Source: a virus. Taken from it: 27,395 bases of DNA. Positions within the stretch are counted from its first letter, which is position 1. Each line of letters starts with the position of its first letter. Below, in pieces: positions 6,415 through 12,458 of this stretch. Under the pieces are notes generated by a model. It made no database searches and had not been told where the DNA came from. It saw nothing but the letters and a program-made list of their open reading frames with translations. A program made the translations under genes and the position numbers. The DNA lies in IMG/VR virus record IMGVR_UViG_3300035661_000279, positions 1-27,395 of that record, one strand, 5' to 3'.

Positions 6415-7323
6415 ATGTCCTGTCAGATAACACTTAACATCAACACTTCAATGAACGAAATCAACGTCACTCCCGAAGCAGCCTTCATCCCCGCAACCAG
6501 CAACCTCGACTATTCCGTCGAGACGGTCTCGCTCCTCACTCCTGAAGGCGACCACTCTGGCTGGATGGCTAACCGCCGCACTGATACCAAGGCCGTGTTG
6601 GGCGTTTGCACTGAACGCTACACGCTGGTTCAGAACAGTTCCCTGATCGAAACGGTTGAGGCGGCTTTCGCCGACAACAAGTTGGGCGACTTCACTCGCA
6701 AGGCTCACGTTGTCCGCGACGGTGCGCGGATCTACGTTCAGTATGACTTCAAGAGTCAACTCATCAAGATGCCCAAGGTAGGCGACGATCTGGGCTTGCG
6801 CCTGACGCTTCACAACTCCTTCGACCGTTCCTGCCGTGTTGCGTTTGAGATGGGTATCCTTCGGCTCGTTTGCACCAACGGCCTGAAGACTCTTTCAGAT
6901 GAGTTCTCACTCACTCAGAAGCACTCTGATAAGCTCGACGTTTCGCGCCTTGTGGAGGTCGTCGCTGGAGCCGTCGAAGGCTTCAAAGAGTCTACCAACG
7001 TTTTCAGCCGCTTGGCTGAACGAGCGGTTAAGCACGATCAAGGGTACGCTATCCTCGACAACCTGACCAAGGCCAAGGTCATCGCTGATCGCAACGCGGA
7101 TAAGATCAAGCTGCTCTGGAATCATCCTTCTCACCGCGAGGACAAGGGCCGCAACCTCTGGAGCCTGTACAACGCGGTTACTGAGTTCACCTCCCATCAG
7201 GTTGAACCCACTTCCTACGAACTGGCGCAACGCATCAACCGGGGCACGTTGGTCGCCCTCAACAAGGCCAGCCTGATCGATGCGGACTTCAAGAAGCTGA
7301 CGACTGCCATCGCCAACAACTAA
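6415..7323 (+). CDS. DUF932-family phage/plasmid protein
   Basis: About 302 aa. The body (SGWMANRRTDTKAVLGVCTERY, GARIYVQYDF, GLRLTLHNSFDRSCRVAFEMG, LRLVCTNGL) matches the DUF932 family, common on phages and plasmids and of unknown function. The GC content is clearly higher than that of surrounding AT-rich genes, with C/G-ending codons, which suggests recent acquisition from another source. Start is uncertain: the ATG at 6415 gives MSCQITLNINTS, while the ATG at 6451 gives MNEINVTPEA. A TTGCGC at 6386 may be its -35, but no -10 sits at the spacing used by neighbouring cassettes. It ends 28 nt before a strong terminator. Confidence 0.85.
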   Translation: MSCQITLNINTSMNEINVTPEAAFIPATSNLDYSVETVSLLTPEGDHSGWMANRRTDTKAVLGVCTERYTLVQNSSLIETVEAAFADNKLGDFTRKAHVVRDGARIYVQYDFKSQLIKMPKVGDDLGLRLTLHNSFDRSCRVAFEMGILRLVCTNGLKTLSDEFSLTQKHSDKLDVSRLVEVVAGAVEGFKESTNVFSRLAERAVKHDQGYAILDNLTKAKVIADRNADKIKLLWNHPSHREDKGRNLWSLYNAVTEFTSHQVEPTSYELAQRINRGTLVALNKASLIDADFKKLTTAIANN

Positions 7324-7350
7324 CGCCAGATCGCCAAATAGAAGCAGCAC

Positions 7351-7376
7351 GGGGCATCCTACAGGGTGCCCCTTTT
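7351..7376 (+). terminator. Intrinsic terminator
   Basis: GGGGCAtCCT/AGGgTGCCCC hairpin followed by T4, ending 11 bp before element 2. Confidence 0.8.
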
Positions 7377-7387
7377 CGCTGCCCACG

Positions 7388-7426
7388 ATAGTTTTCCCCT
7401 CTGGGGTGCCCACAAAGAAAAACTAT
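7388..7426 (+). repeat. 39-bp dyad element, copy 2
   Basis: ATAGTTTT...AAAACTAT, core GGGGTGCCC. It sits between the preceding terminator and a promoter 19 bp downstream. Confidence 0.92.
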
Positions 7427-7445
7427 GGAATACTAAAGAAAACCC

Positions 7446-7473
7446 TTGCAAACTCCTGCCAATGGATTACTAT
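7446..7473 (+). promoter_or_regulatory. Sigma70-like promoter, predicted leaderless
   Basis: TTGCAA, 16 bp, TACTAT; then TTCCCTGC and ATG at 7482. The -10 ends 8 nt before the start codon, so transcription should begin at or within 1-2 nt of the ATG. Confidence 0.65.
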
Positions 7474-7481
7474 TTCCCTGC

Positions 7482-7745
7482 ATGAAAAAGCGAAAGACAG
7501 TCGATCTGGAATCGGTGAAAGAGAAAGTTAATCACTTCTTCACCACCAGTAAGAATGAGGCCACAATCCAACGCAGGACTCTCCAGTTCTTCGTGACTGA
7601 TCTATTGATGGAAGCAAAGCAATATAGAGGCTTCAACTATCTACACAAGCACCATGTCGAAGAAGGCATGACCTATGGAGTCGAATGGAATGAAGCTGGG
7701 GACAAGGCTACCTTCAAAGATGAGTCTCGCATTTTCTTTCATTAA
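7482..7745 (+). CDS. 87-residue hypothetical protein
   Basis: Starts MKKRKTVDLESVKEKVNHFF and ends DESRIFFH. It is basic and helical in the N-terminal half, with a His/Tyr-rich stretch (YLHKHHVEEGMTYG) in the middle. No family recognised. An in-frame TTG at 7446 would extend it, but that codon is the -35 box of its own promoter, so the ATG at 7482 is preferred. It shares a transcript with a second small gene 38 nt downstream. Confidence 0.7.
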   Translation: MKKRKTVDLESVKEKVNHFFTTSKNEATIQRRTLQFFVTDLLMEAKQYRGFNYLHKHHVEEGMTYGVEWNEAGDKATFKDESRIFFH

Positions 7746-7783
7746 GTCAATAATATTCCCTTTCGGTAATTAACAAATAAAAT

Positions 7784-7954
7784 ATGAACATTAAGATCGA
7801 AATCTTAACTGACAAGTGCAATAAAAGCCTAGCCTATCAAGTAAAGAAGATACTTGATTGCATCGTAGCAGATACAGAATTAATATCACTTAAGCGCAAA
7901 ATATTTGATCCCGAGACTAAGGAATCTGTTGGTACTATTACAGTGGAATATTAA
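7784..7954 (+). CDS. 56-residue hypothetical protein
   Basis: Starts MNIKIEILTDKCNKSLAYQV and ends ESVGTITVEY, predicted beta-alpha-beta. The ATG is preceded by TTAACAAATAAAAT without a Shine-Dalgarno motif, like other second genes here. It is followed by a CAAATAA pair and a terminator, which closes the cassette. Not recognised. Confidence 0.65.
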   Translation: MNIKIEILTDKCNKSLAYQVKKILDCIVADTELISLKRKIFDPETKESVGTITVEY

Positions 7955-7981
7955 AAAGATTAAACGCAAATAAGCCAAATA

Positions 7982-8010
7982 AGCCTCGATTTAACAATCG
8001 GGGCTCTTTT
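7982..8010 (+). terminator. Intrinsic terminator with upstream CAAATAA pair
   Basis: AGCCTCGAT/ATCGGGGCT hairpin then TCTTTT. Directly upstream (7968-7980) are GCAAATAA and CCAAATAA 10 bp apart. It ends 9 bp before element 3. Confidence 0.8.
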
Positions 8011-8019
8011 GTCATTACC

Positions 8020-8058
8020 ATAGTTTTTCAGATTGGGGACCCCGAAGCCAGAAACTAT
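8020..8058 (+). repeat. 39-bp dyad element, copy 3
   Basis: Core GGGGACCCC, fully symmetric (base 21 is C instead of the usual G), with arms ATAGTTTT and GAAACTAT. Confidence 0.92.
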
Positions 8059-8079
8059 CAAATAATTTTGTGAAAATGT

Positions 8080-8108
8080 TTGCAATGGTCGCTGCTTTGG
8101 GCTACCCT
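8080..8108 (+). promoter_or_regulatory. Sigma70-like promoter, predicted leaderless
   Basis: TTGCAA, 17 bp, TACCCT; then 7 nt and ATG at 8116. It has the same geometry as the promoter at 9109. Confidence 0.6.
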
Positions 8109-8115
8109 TTTCACG

Positions 8116-8748
8116 ATGAACCTTGACTACGCCCTTGACTTTGTTGGCGGACTTTCTGCGCCCAGCAAAATGCCATGCCGTTCCTATTCTATTCCTGCAA
8201 AGTATTGCAAAACCGGCGCAAAATTAGTGCCCGTAAAGAATAGTGTTTGCTCTAAGTGTTATGCGTTAAAGGGCTTTTATAATATGCCCAATGTTAGAAA
8301 CGCTTTACAAAAGCGATTTGATTCTATAGATAAGCCCGAGTGGGTTGAGGCTATGACTATTGCTATTGCCGGTAAAGAAAAGAGTGGATTCTTTCGTTGG
8401 CACGATAGCGGCGACATTCAATCGGTGATTCATTTAAGAAAGATATGTCAGATTGCAATTAATCTTCCTAACATTACTTTCTGGCTTCCTACTCGGGAGT
8501 ATTCTATTGTCAGCAGTTATGTTAAATTGTTTGGTGCTATTCCTTCTAATTTAACTATTCGACTTTCTTCTCTAATGATTAATGGTAATGCACCTAGCGG
8601 CATCGCTCAATCATTGGGGTTAACTACTTCCGGCGTGTCAAAAGATCAGACATTTAATTGTCCTGCTTCTAATCAAGATAACAAATGCCTTACTTGCCGC
8701 GCTTGTTGGAATAAATCAGTGCAAAACGTAAGCTACAAATTACATTAA
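8116..8748 (+). CDS. GP88-like (phage gene product 88) family protein
   Basis: A 210-aa protein with the features I associate with the phage Gene product 88 family: LPAxxCxxGxxxC-type cysteines in CKTGAKLVPVKNSVCSKCYA, the signature CYALKGFYNMPNVRNAL, then FFRWHDSGDIQSVIHLRKIC and FWLPTREYSIVSSY, and a second cysteine cluster (CPASNQDNKCLTCRACW). Eight or so conserved cysteines suggest a metal or Fe-S site; the biochemical role is unknown. I choose ATG 8116 (MNLDYALDFVGGLS) because it follows the promoter by 7 nt; an upstream in-frame TTG at 8080 is the -35 box. First gene of a three-gene cassette. Confidence 0.7.
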   Translation: MNLDYALDFVGGLSAPSKMPCRSYSIPAKYCKTGAKLVPVKNSVCSKCYALKGFYNMPNVRNALQKRFDSIDKPEWVEAMTIAIAGKEKSGFFRWHDSGDIQSVIHLRKICQIAINLPNITFWLPTREYSIVSSYVKLFGAIPSNLTIRLSSLMINGNAPSGIAQSLGLTTSGVSKDQTFNCPASNQDNKCLTCRACWNKSVQNVSYKLH

Positions 8749-8751
8749 ATT

Positions 8752-8823
8752 ATGATGGTTTTACTACTAATAGTAGTACTAATTGGAATAATAATAGGGA
8801 ACAAACACAATGACAAAAGATGA
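8752..8823 (+). CDS. 23-residue single-helix membrane peptide
   Basis: MMVLLLIVVLIGIIIG followed by NKHNDKR: one membrane helix with a short basic tail. It begins 3 nt after the preceding stop and overlaps the next start (8810) by 14 nt, so it is likely translated with its neighbours. It resembles the peptides at 9982 and 17190 (minus). Function unknown. Confidence 0.5.
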   Translation: MMVLLLIVVLIGIIIGNKHNDKR

Positions 8824-9004
8824 ACAGATAACCAGAATACAAGACAAAATCACTAGCCTGAGAATAATGAAGAGAAACGCTAGGTCTTTACAAAAGAAAC
8901 GAATTAAACTCAAAGTCAAATTGTCAGAAATTAAGAAAAGCCTCAGGAATATTCGTTTAAAAGTCAGCAGGTTTATAAATAAAACCCCAAAGATTAAAGA
9001 ATAA
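8810..9004 (+). CDS. Small basic coiled-coil protein
   Basis: A 64-residue protein starting MTKDEQITRIQDKITSLRIM and very rich in K/R (SLQKKRIKLKVKLSEIKKS). Heptad-like I/L spacing runs throughout, consistent with one long helix or coiled coil, possibly nucleic-acid binding. It overlaps the upstream membrane peptide, so translation is probably coupled. It ends 21 nt before the cassette terminator. Not recognised. Confidence 0.6.
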   Translation: MTKDEQITRIQDKITSLRIMKRNARSLQKKRIKLKVKLSEIKKSLRNIRLKVSRFINKTPKIKE

Positions 9005-9025
9005 CAGAACAAATATCAAATAAAG

Positions 9026-9057
9026 CACCCTCTAGTGTTTAACACTAGGGGGTTTTT
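9026..9057 (+). terminator. Intrinsic terminator
   Basis: CCCTCTAGTG/CACTAGGGGG with loop TTTAA, then T5 leading into element 4 after 2 bp. A CAAATAtCAAATAAA pair lies just upstream (9010-9024). Confidence 0.85.
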
Positions 9058-9059
9058 CT

Positions 9060-9098
9060 ATAGTTTTCGGAATTGGGGAGCCCAAAGTGAAAAACTAT
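9060..9098 (+). repeat. 39-bp dyad element, copy 4
   Basis: Core GGGGAGCCC, arms ATAGTTTT and AAAACTAT. Adjacent to the terminator on its left; promoter 10 bp to its right. Confidence 0.92.
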
Positions 9099-9108
9099 CA
9101 AATTAAAT

Positions 9109-9137
9109 TTGACTCTCGCGCCGTTTCCCATTACCTT
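9109..9137 (+). promoter_or_regulatory. Sigma70-like promoter, predicted leaderless
   Basis: TTGACT, 17 bp, TACCTT; then GTCCCTG and ATG at 9145 (7 nt). Confidence 0.7.
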
Positions 9138-9144
9138 GTCCCTG

Positions 9145-9450
9145 ATGAAACTACTTACTGTTGAATTGATGGAAAAACTCAGCAAGGCAGGGGCGGATAG
9201 CTATGTGCCCCTCTGCAAACTATTCACCCCTTGGGGCGCAGGGACTTGGCTCATTACGGGCATCGAAAGCGGCATCCTGCATGGCTTCGCTGACTTGGGC
9301 ATGGGGTGCGTGGAATGGGGCGGTATTGCTACCTTGGGCGAAATGGAAGCTATCAGGGGACGATTTGGTTTGAAAATTGAGCGAGATTTACACTGGACAG
9401 CAAGGACTGACTTGAATTACTTTGAGTTGGACTCACTTGTTGGGATTTAA
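9145..9450 (+). CDS. DUF2958-family protein
   Basis: A 101-aa protein. MKLLTVELMEKLSKAG, KLFTPWGAGTWLITG, HGFADLGMGCVEWGGIATLGEMEAI and GLKIERDLHW fit the DUF2958 pattern (LLT.e....l, FtP.g..tW..te, G...lg..E.G..sl.El, g..iErDl.w). The family is common on plasmids and phages, with no known biochemical role. It has higher GC than the next four genes, suggesting that the cassette was assembled from different sources. Start chosen by promoter position. First gene of a five-gene unit. Confidence 0.8.
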   Translation: MKLLTVELMEKLSKAGADSYVPLCKLFTPWGAGTWLITGIESGILHGFADLGMGCVEWGGIATLGEMEAIRGRFGLKIERDLHWTARTDLNYFELDSLVGI

Positions 9451-9454
9451 TTTT

Positions 9455-9643
9455 ATGAATAAAACTTATCGTATTCCTTGTTCTTGGCAAATGAATGGTA
9501 GTTATTACATAGAAGCCGAAAGCCTTGAGAAAGCATTAGAGATTGCAGAAGATAGTGGCCTACCAGAAGAGACTGAATTTATAGATGGTAGTTATGAAGT
9601 AGATCACGAAATGGTTGCTTTTTACAATAATAAGAAAGAATAA
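9455..9643 (+). CDS. Small phage protein with IDGSYEVD motif
   Basis: Sixty-two residues: MNKTYRIPCSWQMNGSYYIE, an ESLEKALEIAEDSGLP helix, then IDGSYEVDHEM. This strand-strand-helix-strand layout ending in (D)GS.EVD is frequent among small phage proteins of unknown function. It starts 4 nt after the DUF2958 stop and is separated from the next gene by 2 nt, so translation is coupled. Confidence 0.7.
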   Translation: MNKTYRIPCSWQMNGSYYIEAESLEKALEIAEDSGLPEETEFIDGSYEVDHEMVAFYNNKKE

Positions 9644-9645
9644 AT

Positions 9646-9882
9646 ATGAAAATGCTTTCCCAAACTAGACGCTTTGAGGTCCAATCAACTTTTGAAGATA
9701 ACAAAATACTTTACATTGTCACTACTAGAGGAGAACTCTTTCCTGATAATACACAAAGCAAAGCTATTACATTTGATTTCAAAAGATTAGACGGCAAAAA
9801 GTTAACAAATAAAGAAGAGAAGTTCGGTGACGATGTCTTTAATAGTATAATAAAGGATAAACATGGATCTAATAAACTATAA
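9646..9882 (+). CDS. 78-residue hypothetical protein
   Basis: Starts MKMLSQTRRFEVQSTFEDNK, predicted mainly beta in the first half, then charged (KRLDGKKLTNKEEKFGDD). No family recognised. Its last 20 nt overlap the next small gene, and its start is 2 nt after the previous stop, so it belongs to the same operon. Confidence 0.65.
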   Translation: MKMLSQTRRFEVQSTFEDNKILYIVTTRGELFPDNTQSKAITFDFKRLDGKKLTNKEEKFGDDVFNSIIKDKHGSNKL

Positions 9883-9979
9883 TCCCCCTCCTCCTCCTCT
9901 AGAATCTGATACTAGTTTTGAAATAGTTTTTCATTACGATGGCGCGGTTATAACTTATCTAGATAAGGAAGAAGAATAA
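9863..9979 (+). CDS. 38-residue acidic protein with proline run
   Basis: MDLINYNPPPPPLESDTSF, then EIVFHYDGAVITYLDKEEE. Five prolines followed by a short beta-hairpin-like segment. It overlaps the preceding gene by 20 nt in another frame and ends 2 nt before the membrane peptide start. Small size keeps confidence moderate, but the tight packing supports it. Confidence 0.5.
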   Translation: MDLINYNPPPPPLESDTSFEIVFHYDGAVITYLDKEEE

Positions 9980-9981
9980 AT

Positions 9982-10050
9982 ATGATACTACTTTTTGTGA
10001 TAATGGTTTGCGTTATAATTTCTGGATTAATATTATTGGGAGAACATTAA
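9982..10050 (+). CDS. 22-residue single-helix membrane peptide
   Basis: MILLFVIMVCVIISGLILLG then EH: essentially one membrane helix. Starts 2 nt after the previous stop. It is similar in composition and cassette position to the peptides at 8752 and 17190 (minus). Last gene of the cassette. Confidence 0.5.
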   Translation: MILLFVIMVCVIISGLILLGEH

Positions 10051-10063
10051 AACTATTCATAAA

Positions 10064-10087
10064 CAACCCTTCGGGGTTGATAGTTTT
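10064..10087 (+). terminator. TTCG-loop hairpin using the element's T-run
   Basis: CAACCC-TTCG-GGGTTG, followed directly by ATAGTTTT of element 5, so the element arm itself supplies the T-tract. Confidence 0.7.
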
Positions 10088-10118
10088 GGGCTTTGGGGTG
10101 CCCAGACCGGGAAACTAT
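10080..10118 (+). repeat. 39-bp dyad element, copy 5 (between converging units)
   Basis: Core GGGGTGCCC. It lies between two converging terminators, with no promoter next to it, so its role cannot be purely promoter activation. Confidence 0.92.
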
Positions 10119-10121
10119 GAA

Positions 10122-10139
10122 GGGGGGCCGAAGCCCCCC
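10122..10139 (-). terminator. TTCG-loop terminator of the 10157-10978 gene
   Basis: On the minus strand GGGGGGC-TTCG-GCCCCCC, then TTCATAGTTTC of element 5. Confidence 0.8.
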
Positions 10140-10156
10140 GAGTCTGTCCTATCCTA

Positions 10157-10978
10157 TTACCATTGGCCCCACATAGTGAGCCAAGCCTTATGTGCGGCTA
10201 ATTGATGTATATTGATACCATATGTAACCATAATGACTGATTCATTGATACCAGACTTCAGGGCTTCATAGATGCCTTGCTTATTGGTCTTGGGGATGAT
10301 AGTCTTCTGTGTAACAACAGAAGCTTGCTTCTTGGCATTCATATTCTCGACCTTGTAGTTATGATTTAACACATCGTGGTCATTAGTAATACAGAAGCAA
10401 AGCATGGGAGATTTAACGCCCACATATTCAATTGCAAAAAGTAAATGATATCCGCGCTCATCCATTAGCGGCTTAAAGTAATTAAGGATAGCCTGAGCAG
10501 GGCTAACCTTCTTTGCGTCTTCAAGGATTGCAGCAGGAACATTTTCCCGTCTGCGCCAATTGGTAGTAAAGGTGAATACCTGAACTTGTTTACCAGTTGC
10601 CCTATGATAATCAAGATCAAAGAAAGAAGGCTGGCCGCAGAAATCAAACCAACTAAATACATTTTCCTGTTGTGTATAGACTTCCATTGCCTGTTCAACG
10701 TGTTCGTTTATATAGCTAACATTATGATTATCTAACACATCATAACGCTCTTCTACGTTATATTCATATGTAGCTTGATCGCGTTCAAAGCAAACAAGAT
10801 CCATTTCTAATTGAGAACCAAACAAATTACGAAAGCCGTAATTGTTTAACACATACTTTTCAAATTCCCAACTAGTGCCGGGAAGTGATAAAACACTAAC
10901 CTTGTCTTTGTTAGATGCAAATTGGTCATAGACCTTGCAAATGAGGTGGCGGACTGAGTTCTTAACAGTGTTATTCAT
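10157..10978 (-). CDS. Hypothetical protein, possible methyltransferase-like fold
   Basis: A 273-aa protein, not firmly recognised. The segment VSVLSLPGTSWEFEKYVLNN, then LVCFERD, then WFDFCGQPSFFDLD recalls phage class-I SAM-methyltransferase-like proteins (glycine-containing strand, acidic end of the second strand, DxCG motif). The match is by eye only. The C-terminus (INIHQLAAHKAWLTMW) looks like a helix-turn-helix or packing motif. The ATG at 10978 is preferred over 10990 because the -10 box ends 8 nt before it. It is the only gene of its cassette, ending at a TTCG terminator. Confidence 0.7.
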   Translation of the reverse strand: MNNTVKNSVRHLICKVYDQFASNKDKVSVLSLPGTSWEFEKYVLNNYGFRNLFGSQLEMDLVCFERDQATYEYNVEERYDVLDNHNVSYINEHVEQAMEVYTQQENVFSWFDFCGQPSFFDLDYHRATGKQVQVFTFTTNWRRRENVPAAILEDAKKVSPAQAILNYFKPLMDERGYHLLFAIEYVGVKSPMLCFCITNDHDVLNHNYKVENMNAKKQASVVTQKTIIPKTNKQGIYEALKSGINESVIMVTYGINIHQLAAHKAWLTMWGQW

Positions 10979-10986
10979 GCAGGGAG

Positions 10987-11015
10987 ACATTAGCCCTTGG
11001 AAGGAGAAGTGTCAA
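10987..11015 (-). promoter_or_regulatory. Sigma70-like promoter, predicted leaderless
   Basis: Minus strand: TTGACA (11015-11010), 17 bp, TAATGT (10992-10987), CTCCCTGC, ATG at 10978. CTCCCTGC-ATG closely matches the plus-strand start at 7482. Confidence 0.75.
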
Positions 11016-11042
11016 CGCTCTTTCTCACTTTTCTTTGCCATG

Positions 11043-11081
11043 ATAGTTTTTTCTTTCGGGGTGCCCAATCCCAGAAACTAT
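11043..11081 (+). repeat. 39-bp dyad element, copy 6
   Basis: Core GGGGTGCCC with arms ATAGTTTT/GAAACTAT. It is flanked by a minus-strand promoter on its left and a minus-strand terminator on its right. Confidence 0.92.
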
Positions 11082-11085
11082 GAAA

Positions 11086-11099
11086 CCCGCCGAAGCGGG
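11086..11099 (-). terminator. TTCG-loop terminator
   Basis: Minus strand CCCGC-TTCG-GCGGG followed by TTTCATAGTTTC of element 6. Confidence 0.75.
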
Positions 11100-11106
11100 G
11101 CGCTAT

Positions 11107-11295
11107 TTAACTTCTTTGTATTACGTTAGTGAGAGCTTCTTTTCCTTTTTCTATCGAATGGATATCTAAATGATATAACTTATGCCAGTCTTCATGCTTT
11201 AATGACATTAGCTCTTTGATACGACGCTCTGCATTATTTAGTGCTACGCGAAGGTCTACTATTTCTTGGATAGTAATTTTTAGTTCTGTATTCAT
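11107..11295 (-). CDS. Helical-hairpin small protein (array paralogue family)
   Basis: Sixty-two residues, MNTELKITIQEIVDLRVALN onward. The opening EIVDLRVALNNAERRI aligns with the other family members at 15359, 17187 and 17401 (pattern E..dIR.AI...I), and the second half is a further amphipathic helix. Predicted two-helix coiled-coil hairpin, function unknown. The leader TATACTATAAAATAAT precedes the ATG. It shares a transcript with a membrane peptide (11302-11397) upstream. Confidence 0.65.
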   Translation of the reverse strand: MNTELKITIQEIVDLRVALNNAERRIKELMSLKHEDWHKLYHLDIHSIEKGKEALTNVIQRS

Positions 11296-11301
11296 ATTAT
11301 T

Positions 11302-11397
11302 TTATAGTATAGAAACAACTACAATCACACTAATTACAACACTAAAAACAGTAAGAACCAAAACAATATTAAATAATTTATCGAAGTTGTCTTTCAT
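11302..11397 (-). CDS. 31-residue single-helix membrane peptide
   Basis: MKDNFDKLFNIVLVLTVFSV then VISVIVVVSIL: a charged N-terminus and one long membrane helix reaching the C-terminus. A near-consensus promoter ends 6 nt before its ATG, which is strong support for such a small gene. The helical-hairpin gene follows 6 nt downstream. Confidence 0.6.
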   Translation of the reverse strand: MKDNFDKLFNIVLVLTVFSVVISVIVVVSIL

Positions 11398-11403
11398 ATT
11401 TAA

Positions 11404-11431
11404 AAGATATCAGATTTTTCGCGCCTGTCAA
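11404..11431 (-). promoter_or_regulatory. Extended -10 promoter, predicted leaderless
   Basis: Minus strand TTGACA (11431-11426), 16 bp with TGA before TATCTT (11409-11404), TTAAAT, ATG at 11397. The -35 overlaps the stop codon of the upstream lysozyme-like gene. Confidence 0.75.
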
Positions 11432-11826
11432 AGATTATTTTTGATCTTATTCCAATATTTATCAGTAGATGATTTATTCTTGCGCCAGTTAGGGCCAGCG
11501 TTATGAAGCCGAGCTAGAGTCTCTATATCATTATTAATAAAGGCTTTGGGTTCATATCTCATAAAGTATTTTTCACATACCTTACGAGCAACTGTAGGCT
11601 CATAAACCTGAGTATGGCTTCCCTTGACCCCAGAGTCAAGAAAATACATTGGGCGAATTTGGTAAAGGCCAAGGGCAGTTTCTTTAGCGTTGACTGCCTT
11701 GGGGTTGTTGCTGCTTTCGACAGCAGCCATTGCGCGAAACAAGTCTTCTTTGGTGCCATAGTTTCGGCGCGAGGAGCCAAGGGCGACAAGGGCGACAACA
11801 GCCAGAGACAAAGCGATTTTGTTCAT
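11428..11826 (-). CDS. Secreted lytic transglycosylase / lysozyme-like protein
   Basis: A 132-aa protein with an N-terminal hydrophobic segment (MNKIALSLAVVALVALGSS), probably a signal peptide or anchor. An SLT-type domain follows: catalytic-type glutamate in AVESSNNPKAVN (E37), ALGLYQIRP (about 50-58), and LARLHNAGPNW near the end. Family knowledge: cleaves peptidoglycan glycan strands at the cell wall. Being in an early-type cassette, it could modify the wall during infection rather than serve as the main endolysin. The promoter ends 7 nt before the ATG. Confidence 0.85.
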   Translation of the reverse strand: MNKIALSLAVVALVALGSSRRNYGTKEDLFRAMAAVESSNNPKAVNAKETALGLYQIRPMYFLDSGVKGSHTQVYEPTVARKVCEKYFMRYEPKAFINNDIETLARLHNAGPNWRKNKSSTDKYWNKIKNNL

Positions 11827-11833
11827 GTGAGAG

Positions 11834-11861
11834 AAAATATCAGATTCAGAGAGAGAGTCAA
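11834..11861 (-). promoter_or_regulatory. Extended -10 promoter, predicted leaderless
   Basis: Minus strand TTGACT (11861-11856), 16 bp ending TGA, TATTTT (11839-11834), CTCTCAC, ATG at 11826. Confidence 0.65.
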
Positions 11862-11877
11862 ACTTTTTTTCGATTTA

Positions 11878-11916
11878 ATAGTTTTTTCTTTCGGGGTGCC
11901 CAAACCCGGAAACTAT
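11878..11916 (+). repeat. 39-bp dyad element, copy 7
   Basis: Core GGGGTGCCC, arms ATAGTTTT and GAAACTAT. Minus-strand promoter on the left, the two-domain RNA on the right. Confidence 0.92.
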
Positions 11917-11920
11917 CGAA

Positions 11921-12105
11921 AGTTTCGCACTTGTTTCATGAGGGTCAAAATTTCAAGAGTAAATCATCAAAAAAACTCTTGACAAAAATCCCTGTCGTGG
12001 GTTCTCCCCACGCACCATGAGTGCGAAACTGAAAGGGTAACGGTGTTTCTAAAGGCCCAACTATCAACACCCGCCGCAAGTTCTCCCTGCGTACCATGCC
12101 GTTAC
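11921..12105 (-). ncRNA. Two tandem structured RNA domains (unclassified)
   Basis: Read on the minus strand. Domain 1 is closed by GGTAACGG (12105-12098) and CCGTTACC (12041-12034); domain 2 by AGTTTCGCACT (12030-12020) and AGTGCGAAACT (11931-11921). In both, the closing 5' strand leads into CATGGTRCG and a 17-nt hairpin with loop GAGAA (CGCAGGGAGAACTTGCG and CGTGGGGAGAACCCACG), and GAAACA immediately precedes the closing 3' strand (in domain 1 its terminal A and the next C abut the helix). The hairpins covary at two pairs (C-G/T-A and A-T/G-C) and use a G-T wobble that would be A-C on the plus strand, which points to the minus strand as the RNA. It lies downstream of the 12114-12314 gene, so it may be that gene's 3' region. 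A 50-codon ORF (12098-11945, minus) also crosses it. Confidence 0.6.
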
Positions 12106-12113
12106 CAGTGCCC

Positions 12114-12314
12114 TCACTTCGACTTCGAAGGAGGCAAAATTTGTTTGAAGTCAACCAGCCCACCAGAAAGGTCTCTGATCAACGCTCTCTCAACACTAGT
12201 GACGGTTTTCTTTCCCGTCAACTGGAAAATGATGTTTGCGTCGTTTTCGTTGGCGACGTACTCGCGGGTCGTGCCGTAGACTTCGCGGTTGTAAAACTCA
12301 ATTGTTCTTTTCAT
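12114..12314 (-). CDS. 66-residue conserved-type phage protein (LTGKKT motif)
   Basis: MKRTIEFYNREVYGTTREYV, then ANENDANIIFQLTGKKTVTS and a helical C-terminus. The pattern with a vYG...Y..n...A.i..qLTGkkT core is one I associate with small phage proteins of unknown function. GC is higher than in the AT-rich cassettes. The start is set by a promoter whose -10 ends 9 nt upstream; the GAGG just before the ATG is one of few Shine-Dalgarno-like sequences here. Downstream on the same strand are the two RNA domains. Confidence 0.75.
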   Translation of the reverse strand: MKRTIEFYNREVYGTTREYVANENDANIIFQLTGKKTVTSVERALIRDLSGGLVDFKQILPPSKSK

Positions 12315-12323
12315 TACCTCTAC

Positions 12324-12351
12324 AGCTTAAGCTTTGCGGGGAGAGAGTCAA
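12324..12351 (-). promoter_or_regulatory. Sigma70-like promoter
   Basis: Minus strand TTGACT (12351-12346), 16 bp, TAAGCT (12329-12324), GTAGAGGTA, ATG at 12314 (9 nt). Confidence 0.55.
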
Positions 12352-12390
12352 ATAAAAAGTAAAATTATTTTCGCACACGGGGCGCATGGG

Positions 12391-12429
12391 ATAGTTTTCG
12401 CGTCTGGGGTGCCCAAGTTTCAAAACTAT
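12391..12429 (+). repeat. 39-bp dyad element, copy 8
   Basis: Core GGGGTGCCC, arms ATAGTTTT and AAAACTAT, between a minus-strand promoter and a minus-strand terminator. Confidence 0.92.
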
Positions 12430-12433
12430 GAAA

Positions 12434-12451
12434 CCCACCAAAGATGGCGGG
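12434..12451 (-). terminator. Terminator abutting element 8
   Basis: Minus strand CCCGCC-ATCTTT-GGTGGG then TTTCATAGTTTT. Confidence 0.7.
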
Positions 12452-12458
12452 TTAATCA

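Noticed and set aside
10465-10698. Minus-strand ORF with hydrophobic segment inside 10157-10978
   Set aside because: Out-of-frame shadow of the larger gene, which has its own promoter and terminator.
11945-12098. Minus-strand ORF MVRRENLRRVLIVG... crossing the RNA domains
   Set aside because: The two homologous nucleotide units lie in different frames of this ORF (offset 79 nt) while stem pairing is preserved, so RNA is the better explanation. Not fully excluded.
11921-12105. Hammerhead ribozyme in the two-domain RNA
   Set aside because: GAAACA and a GATGA occur, but no CUGAUGA core with a matching UH cleavage site can be placed in either domain.
12017-12362. Plus-strand ORFs starting at 12017, 12043 or 12096
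   Set aside because: The first stops after seven codons. The others are antisense to the supported 12114-12314 gene and have no promoter: TTGACA at 11979 lacks a -10.
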